The notes beneath the pieces are model-generated. The model had not been told where the DNA came from and did not search any database. It worked only from the letters and a program-made list of their open reading frames with translations. A stretch of DNA of 18,174 nucleotides from Chloroflexota bacterium (lineage in GTDB: Bacteria; Chloroflexota; Dehalococcoidia; UBA2979), in contig VGPB01000019.1 of the NCBI GenBank assembly GCA_016875695.1, positions 1 through 18,174 on the forward strand. Reading direction: 5' to 3'. The position numbers and the translations under genes are program-made. Positions 14,735 through 18,174 of this stretch are shown one piece after another (within the stretch, counting starts at the first letter, position 1; each line of letters starts with the position of its first letter).

Positions 14735-15279
14735 GCCCTCCCCTCCGCCGGCCGCACGACCCCGTTCGGGCGCGCCGAAGCGGCCTCGGGCGCGAAGCCC
14801 TGAGCGTCAACGGCGCGGCGGACAGGCGTGAAGCGACGGTCGAGGATGCGCTGGCGGTAATCGAAGATCCCGCGCACCTGCCGTCCGACCAGCAGCGCGT
14901 GCGCGACCTCGCCAGCCGCACCGAACGGCATCGCGTAGTGGACGAAGTCCCGCATCTCCGTGCCGCCGGGCACCGCGCGGAACCAGTGCTCGTGATGCCA
15001 CAGCCGGTACGGCCCCATGCGCTGCTCGTCCACGAACATCACCCGGTCCTCAATGTGCGTGATCTCCGTGACCCAGAGCATCGGGATGCTCAGCACCGGT
15101 GCGATTTGATAGCTGATGAACAGCCCCTCGTACATCCGCTCGGGCAGCTCCGAGGTGATGCGGAAGCCGAGCTCCGCCGGCGTGATCCGCGCCAGGTTGC
15201 GCGGGTCGGAGAAGAACGACCATGCCTCATCAAGACTGATCGGGAGCACCTGCGTCCGCTTCAGTCGATGCAGCGTCAT
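14731..15279 (-). CDS. SRPBCC (START/Bet v1-like) family protein
   Basis: A 182-aa protein. The N-terminal TLHRLKRTQVLPISLDEAWS followed by FFSDPRNLARITPAELGFRI is the typical SRPBCC opening, and the C-terminal half contains HEHWFRAVPGGTEMRDFVHY and the amphipathic helix of the fold. The domain forms a hydrophobic ligand pocket; the ligand is unknown. Proteins like this are often encoded next to TIGR01777 epimerases, as here. ATG 15279 was chosen because it overlaps the epimerase stop (TGATG); GTG 15282 is possible. The last 25 or so residues are alanine- and proline-rich and overlap the next gene's upstream region. Confidence 0.88.
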   Translation of the reverse strand: MTLHRLKRTQVLPISLDEAWSFFSDPRNLARITPAELGFRITSELPERMYEGLFISYQIAPVLSIPMLWVTEITHIEDRVMFVDEQRMGPYRLWHHEHWFRAVPGGTEMRDFVHYAMPFGAAGEVAHALLVGRQVRGIFDYRQRILDRRFTPVRRAVDAQGFAPEAASARPNGVVRPAEGRA

Positions 15280-16208
15280 CACAGCGCCCCCGTCGTCATC
15301 GGTGCACGCGCCGGCCGCGCGAACGCAGCGTCCAGCGCGTGCTCAACCGTCGGGTGCGTGAACTCGAAGCCCGCCGCCAGCAGCTTTGCCGGCACGACCC
15401 GCTGGTCGGACAGCACCGCCTCATCCGCAAGCGCGCGACCGAAGACCGCGCGCAACACGAACGCCGGCACCGGGAACAGCGTCGGCCGGCGCAGCGCCCG
15501 CCCCAGCGCCTTCGTGAACTCCCGGTTCGTCGCGGCACGCGGCGCGACCAGGTTCACCGCCCCGGACAGAGTCGCCTGTTCGATCATGAACACGATGCCG
15601 CGCACCACATCCTCGGTGGACACCCACGAGAACCACTGCCGCCCACTCCCCAGCGATCCGCCGAGGCCGAGCCGGAACGGCAGGAGGATGCGCCGAATCA
15701 GTTCGGAATCCCGCGCGATGATCGGTCCGATCCGCGCGTGCACGACCCGAACCCCGACCTCCGCCGCGCGCTCCGCCTCCTGCTCCCAGTCCGCGACGAG
15801 CTCCGCCAGGAAGCCGCTGCCCTTCGGCCCCGCTTCCGTGCGCTCCGCCGCACCGGAGTTCCCGTAGTACCCCGTCGCCGAAGCCGTCACCAGCACCCGC
15901 GGCGGGCGATCCAGCGACCGCAGATGGTCGACCAGCACGCGCGTGGAATCGACGCGGCTCGATCGCAACTCCGCACGCCGTGACGCCGTCCACCGCTGCG
16001 CCGCGATCGACGCGCCCGACAGGTGGACGACCGCGTCGACCCCCTCCAGCGCGCCCGACGCGAACCAGCCGCGCGCCGGATCCCACATCGCCGCCGTGTC
16101 GGCGGGACGCCCACGACGCACGACGATCACTTCGTCGCCGCGGGCCTCCAGCAGCCGGCGCAGCGCCGACCCGACGTATCCCGTACCACCCGTGATCGCA
16201 ACTCGCAT
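15279..16208 (-). CDS. TIGR01777 family NAD-dependent epimerase/dehydratase (SDR39U1/YfcH-like)
   Basis: A 309-aa extended SDR. The N-terminus MRVAITGGTGYVGSALRRLL carries GGTGYVG (7-13). Family signatures include VDAVVHLSGASIAAQRWT, SATGYYG, AELVADWEQEAERA and RIGPIIARDSE. The C-terminal DUF1731-like segment reads EAVLSDQRVVPAKLLAAGFE. The start at 16208 follows GAGGAGGA with a 6-nt spacer. The upstream GTG at 16223 contains that ribosome binding site and was rejected. The substrate is unknown. It is the first gene of the operon with SRPBCC and AhpC-like genes, and an interval of about 115 nt upstream should hold its promoter. Confidence 0.92.
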   Translation of the reverse strand: MRVAITGGTGYVGSALRRLLEARGDEVIVVRRGRPADTAAMWDPARGWFASGALEGVDAVVHLSGASIAAQRWTASRRAELRSSRVDSTRVLVDHLRSLDRPPRVLVTASATGYYGNSGAAERTEAGPKGSGFLAELVADWEQEAERAAEVGVRVVHARIGPIIARDSELIRRILLPFRLGLGGSLGSGRQWFSWVSTEDVVRGIVFMIEQATLSGAVNLVAPRAATNREFTKALGRALRRPTLFPVPAFVLRAVFGRALADEAVLSDQRVVPAKLLAAGFEFTHPTVEHALDAAFARPARAPMTTGAL

Positions 16209-16323
16209 CGCCGTCCTCCTCACCCCATCGGGTACAAGGATAGTCTATGCACCGGAGCGCCACTGGACGTCGCGGGAACCTCGTAATGGGGGTGGCGGAT
16301 ACTGCGCAGCCGCAACGCCCGCG

Positions 16324-17361
16324 CTACGCGTAGCCGTGGGTGAGCGCGAACGCCGCCGCCTCGGTGCGGCTCCGGCAGCCGATCTTCGGATACAGGTTCG
16401 TGAGGTGGCGCTCCACCGTGTGCACGCTCAATCCCAGCGCGGCGGCGATCTCCTTATTGGCGCTCCCCCGTGCGACCAGCGCGAGCACCTCTGCCTCGCG
16501 CGCCGTGAGCGCTTCGCCGAGCACCATCGAGGCGACTGCCTGCGACACCGGCGCCTCCTCGATACCCAGGAACGCCTCCACCGCTCGCACTCCCGCCTCG
16601 ATGTCGCCCGAGAACGGCGACGCGGACTCGCCCGGCAGCACCAGGAGCTCCGCGGCCGGGATCGTCGTCGCCAGCCCCCGCGCCACCTCCAGTCGCTGCG
16701 AGGCCGCGTCGCGCCGCTGGATCACCAGGGCACGTACGCGCACCTCACTCAGCAGCGCGCGCACGTCGTACTCGCGCGCCGCGACGAACGCGCGCACCGC
16801 CGATGCCGGTTCGACACACGCCCGGAAGTAGTCCGCCGTGCGCCGCGCCTCATCCCCGCTGGCCGCCGTCCAGGTGCGTGCCGCGGTGTCGATCAGCATC
16901 GGCCACTGCGCGATCGCCGCGGCGGGATCCACCGTCATCGGCAGCGGATAGACGTCGACACCCCGCGCGAAGCCGCCCCACAGCACCAGGTCACTCACCC
17001 GCTCCGGGTGCCGCGCTGCGAACGCAACCGCCGGCGCCGAGGCGTTGAAGAACCCGCAGAGCACGAACTCATCCCAACCGAGCCGGCCCACCACGGCATC
17101 GAGATCCGCGATCATCGCCTCGATGCTGAAGTCGACGGCGGCGCGGTCGGAGAGTCCCGTCCCCCGCGCGTCGTACACTGCGACCTGCGCGCCGCGCGCC
17201 AGTCGCCCGAACCACACCTCGACCCCCGGCGCGTCCCACATCGCCTCCAGGTGTGAGAACGGCAGCGGAGGCATGAAGACGATCGGTACCCCTTCGCCCT
17301 GTACGGCGAAGGCGATACTCACGCCATCGGTGGTCATCGCGTAGCGGATCGTGAGTGGCAT
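16324..17361 (-). CDS. Alpha/beta-hydrolase-like domain fused to LuxR-type HTH regulator
   Basis: A 345-aa fusion. Residues 1-270 resemble an alpha/beta hydrolase (VFMPPLPFSHLEAMW, YDARGTGLSD, AFAARHPERVSDLVLWGGFA), and residues 285-345 are a GerE/LuxR HTH (LTAREAEVLALVARGSANKE followed by IAAALGLSVHTVERHLTNLY). The nucleophile elbow, normally GxSxG, reads GFFNA (103-107), so the serine is replaced by phenylalanine. The usual catalytic-histidine region reads PGESASPFSGD, without a histidine. The hydrolase fold is therefore probably a non-catalytic sensor that binds a ligand and controls the HTH. Start ATG 17361 has a weak AGGTG. It is divergent from the MFS pseudogene, with 61 nt between starts, so it may regulate that gene and itself. 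Confidence 0.9.
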   Translation of the reverse strand: MPLTIRYAMTTDGVSIAFAVQGEGVPIVFMPPLPFSHLEAMWDAPGVEVWFGRLARGAQVAVYDARGTGLSDRAAVDFSIEAMIADLDAVVGRLGWDEFVLCGFFNASAPAVAFAARHPERVSDLVLWGGFARGVDVYPLPMTVDPAAAIAQWPMLIDTAARTWTAASGDEARRTADYFRACVEPASAVRAFVAAREYDVRALLSEVRVRALVIQRRDAASQRLEVARGLATTIPAAELLVLPGESASPFSGDIEAGVRAVEAFLGIEEAPVSQAVASMVLGEALTAREAEVLALVARGSANKEIAAALGLSVHTVERHLTNLYPKIGCRSRTEAAAFALTHGYA

Positions 17362-17422
17362 GCACCTATGCTACCGTCGCACCGCCGAAGCGAGACGCAC
17401 CTCGCGTCAGGAGTAGTAGCAG

Positions 17423-17898
17423 ATGCCGGCTGCAGAACCCGCGAAGAGCCGCCTGCCCGGCAACGTCATCGTCCTTGGTGTCGTCTCCTTCTTCGCCGAC
17501 GTCTCCGGCGAGATGACGTACCCGTTCATCCCGATCTTCCTCACCGGCGTCCTCGGCGCGCCGGTCGCCGTCGTCGGCATCATCGAGGGCATCACGGAGA
17601 GCACCGCGAGCCTGATGAAGCTCGCCAGCGGCTGGTGGTCGGTTCGCATCCACCGCCGCCTCCCGCTCGTCGTCACCGGCTACGGGCTCGCCGCCATCGG
17701 CAAGTTGTTGCTCGCGCTCGCCGTCGCATGGCCGTTCGTGCTGTTCGCCCGCTTCGTCGACCGCTTGGCAAGGGCCTCCGAGGCAGCCCGCGTGACGCCC
17801 TGATCGGCGACTCCGCCCCACCCGAGTTGCGAGGCCGTGTCTTCGGCCTCCACCGCTCCATAGACACCGCCGGCGCTGTGGTCGGACCGCTGCTCGCG
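17423..17898 (+). pseudogene. MFS transporter gene, frameshifted and truncated
   Basis: The N-terminus reads MPAAEPAKSRLPGNVIVLGV, then FFADVSGEMTYPFIPIFLTG and further membrane helices up to FARFVDRL. At about 17767 the frame breaks: restoring one G in the GG run gives GKGLRGSPRDALIGDSAPPE followed by LRGRVFGLHRSIDTAGAVVGPLL, the typical loop and helix of this MFS group. Family homology ends near 17898, after about 160 of an expected 400 residues. The start ATG has AGGAG 9 nt upstream. Missing residues include most of the C-terminal half. The cause may be real decay, a rearrangement, or assembly error; it cannot be decided from sequence alone. Confidence 0.85.
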
Positions 17899-18174
17899 GA
17901 CTCGAGGCCCGGCGCGCTGGCCACGAGCACGTAGCCGTCGCCCGCGCGGTCGATCTGCAGCCCGTCGAACGTCGCGATCCCGCCCGCCGACGCGACGGTC
18001 CTGATCCCGCCCAGTAGCGGGCCCGCCGTGCCCGAGCCCGGCGCGATCGCGAGCGTCACCGGCACGCTGCCTTCCGCCACGAGCCGCCCGAGGGCGTCGA
18101 GCACGCGCACACTCGGCTGCGACGCGAAGGGTGCGCCGGCCGTCGCCCCGCCCGGCGCGCCGCGAACGCGAGTC
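17673..18174 (-). CDS. Partial secreted protein with Ig-like (Big) repeat
   Basis: The frame enters at the window edge and stops at 17673. From about 18174 to 17890 it encodes VRVLDALGRLVAEGSVPVTL, a glycine/alanine-rich strand segment and GGIATFDGLQIDRAGDGYVL followed by VASAPGLESASS, which matches bacterial Ig-like repeats found in secreted surface proteins of Gemmatimonadota-like bacteria. Below about 17890 the same frame merely runs antisense to the MFS pseudogene and is arginine-rich, so those residues are not a natural C-terminus. The gene seems cut at the same junction that truncates the MFS gene. The N-terminal part is outside the window. Confidence 0.6.
   Translation of the reverse strand, partial: TRVRGAPGGATAGAPFASQPSVRVLDALGRLVAEGSVPVTLAIAPGSGTAGPLLGGIRTVASAGGIATFDGLQIDRAGDGYVLVASAPGLESASSGPTTAPAVSMERWRPKTRPRNSGGAESPIRASRGLPRRPLPSGRRSGRTARTAMRRRARATTCRWRRARSR

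Noticed and set aside
14497..17256. Long plus-strand frames (456 aa and 437 aa) over the epimerase/SRPBCC operon and the LuxR gene
   Set aside because: They are antisense to recognisable protein families and have arginine/serine/alanine-rich products without motifs.

Overview
The window is high-GC DNA (roughly two thirds G+C by eye) from a bacterial chromosome. A secreted Ig-like repeat protein, an alpha/beta-hydrolase-LuxR fusion and the lipid/oxidoreductase genes would fit a Gemmatimonadota-like or similar Gram-negative lineage. That taxonomic guess is inference only; nothing in the sequence proves it.

Positions 120-7752 (minus strand) hold a complete type I-C CRISPR-Cas operon in canonical order: cas3, cas5c, cas8c, cas7, cas4, cas1, cas2. 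The genes are tightly packed (1-55 nt gaps or short overlaps) and most have clear Shine-Dalgarno sequences. The cas8c gene starts at a GTG (4854) one base after the cas5c stop. It also contains a well-formed internal ribosome binding site and ATG (3570), predicted to produce the small subunit Cas11c. No CRISPR repeat is visible; the array is expected just beyond position 1, downstream of cas2.

Between cas3 and the divergent plus-strand operon is an imperfect 61-bp inverted repeat (7829-7889 / 7946-8006). Both arms encode nearly the same peptide, so it looks like an inverted duplication of coding DNA. The plus-strand operon (7941-11667) encodes an unrecognised 97-aa protein, a DUF2177 membrane protein, a short-chain dehydrogenase, an FAD-dependent amine-oxidase-like protein and a DUF1365 protein. 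The last three resemble bacterial fatty-acid modification clusters that normally also carry a Cfa-type methyltransferase. That gene is not here; instead an IS3-family element (11684-12950) begins 17 nt after the DUF1365 stop. The element has perfect 23-bp ends, but orfA has a nonsense codon, orfB has a frameshift, and no target duplication is visible.

From 12951 to about 13990 there is gene-poor DNA holding a degenerate tRNA-like fragment, a terminator, an intact tRNA-Met(CAT) and an unrecognised 54-aa gene. A compact minus-strand operon follows: TIGR01777 epimerase, SRPBCC protein and AhpC/TSA-like protein (16208 to 14180). Next is a LuxR-type regulator fused to a hydrolase domain that lacks its nucleophile. 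The window ends with a broken MFS transporter gene (frameshift near 17767, homology lost near 17898) joined head-on to part of a secreted Ig-like repeat protein gene, which suggests a rearrangement or an assembly join.
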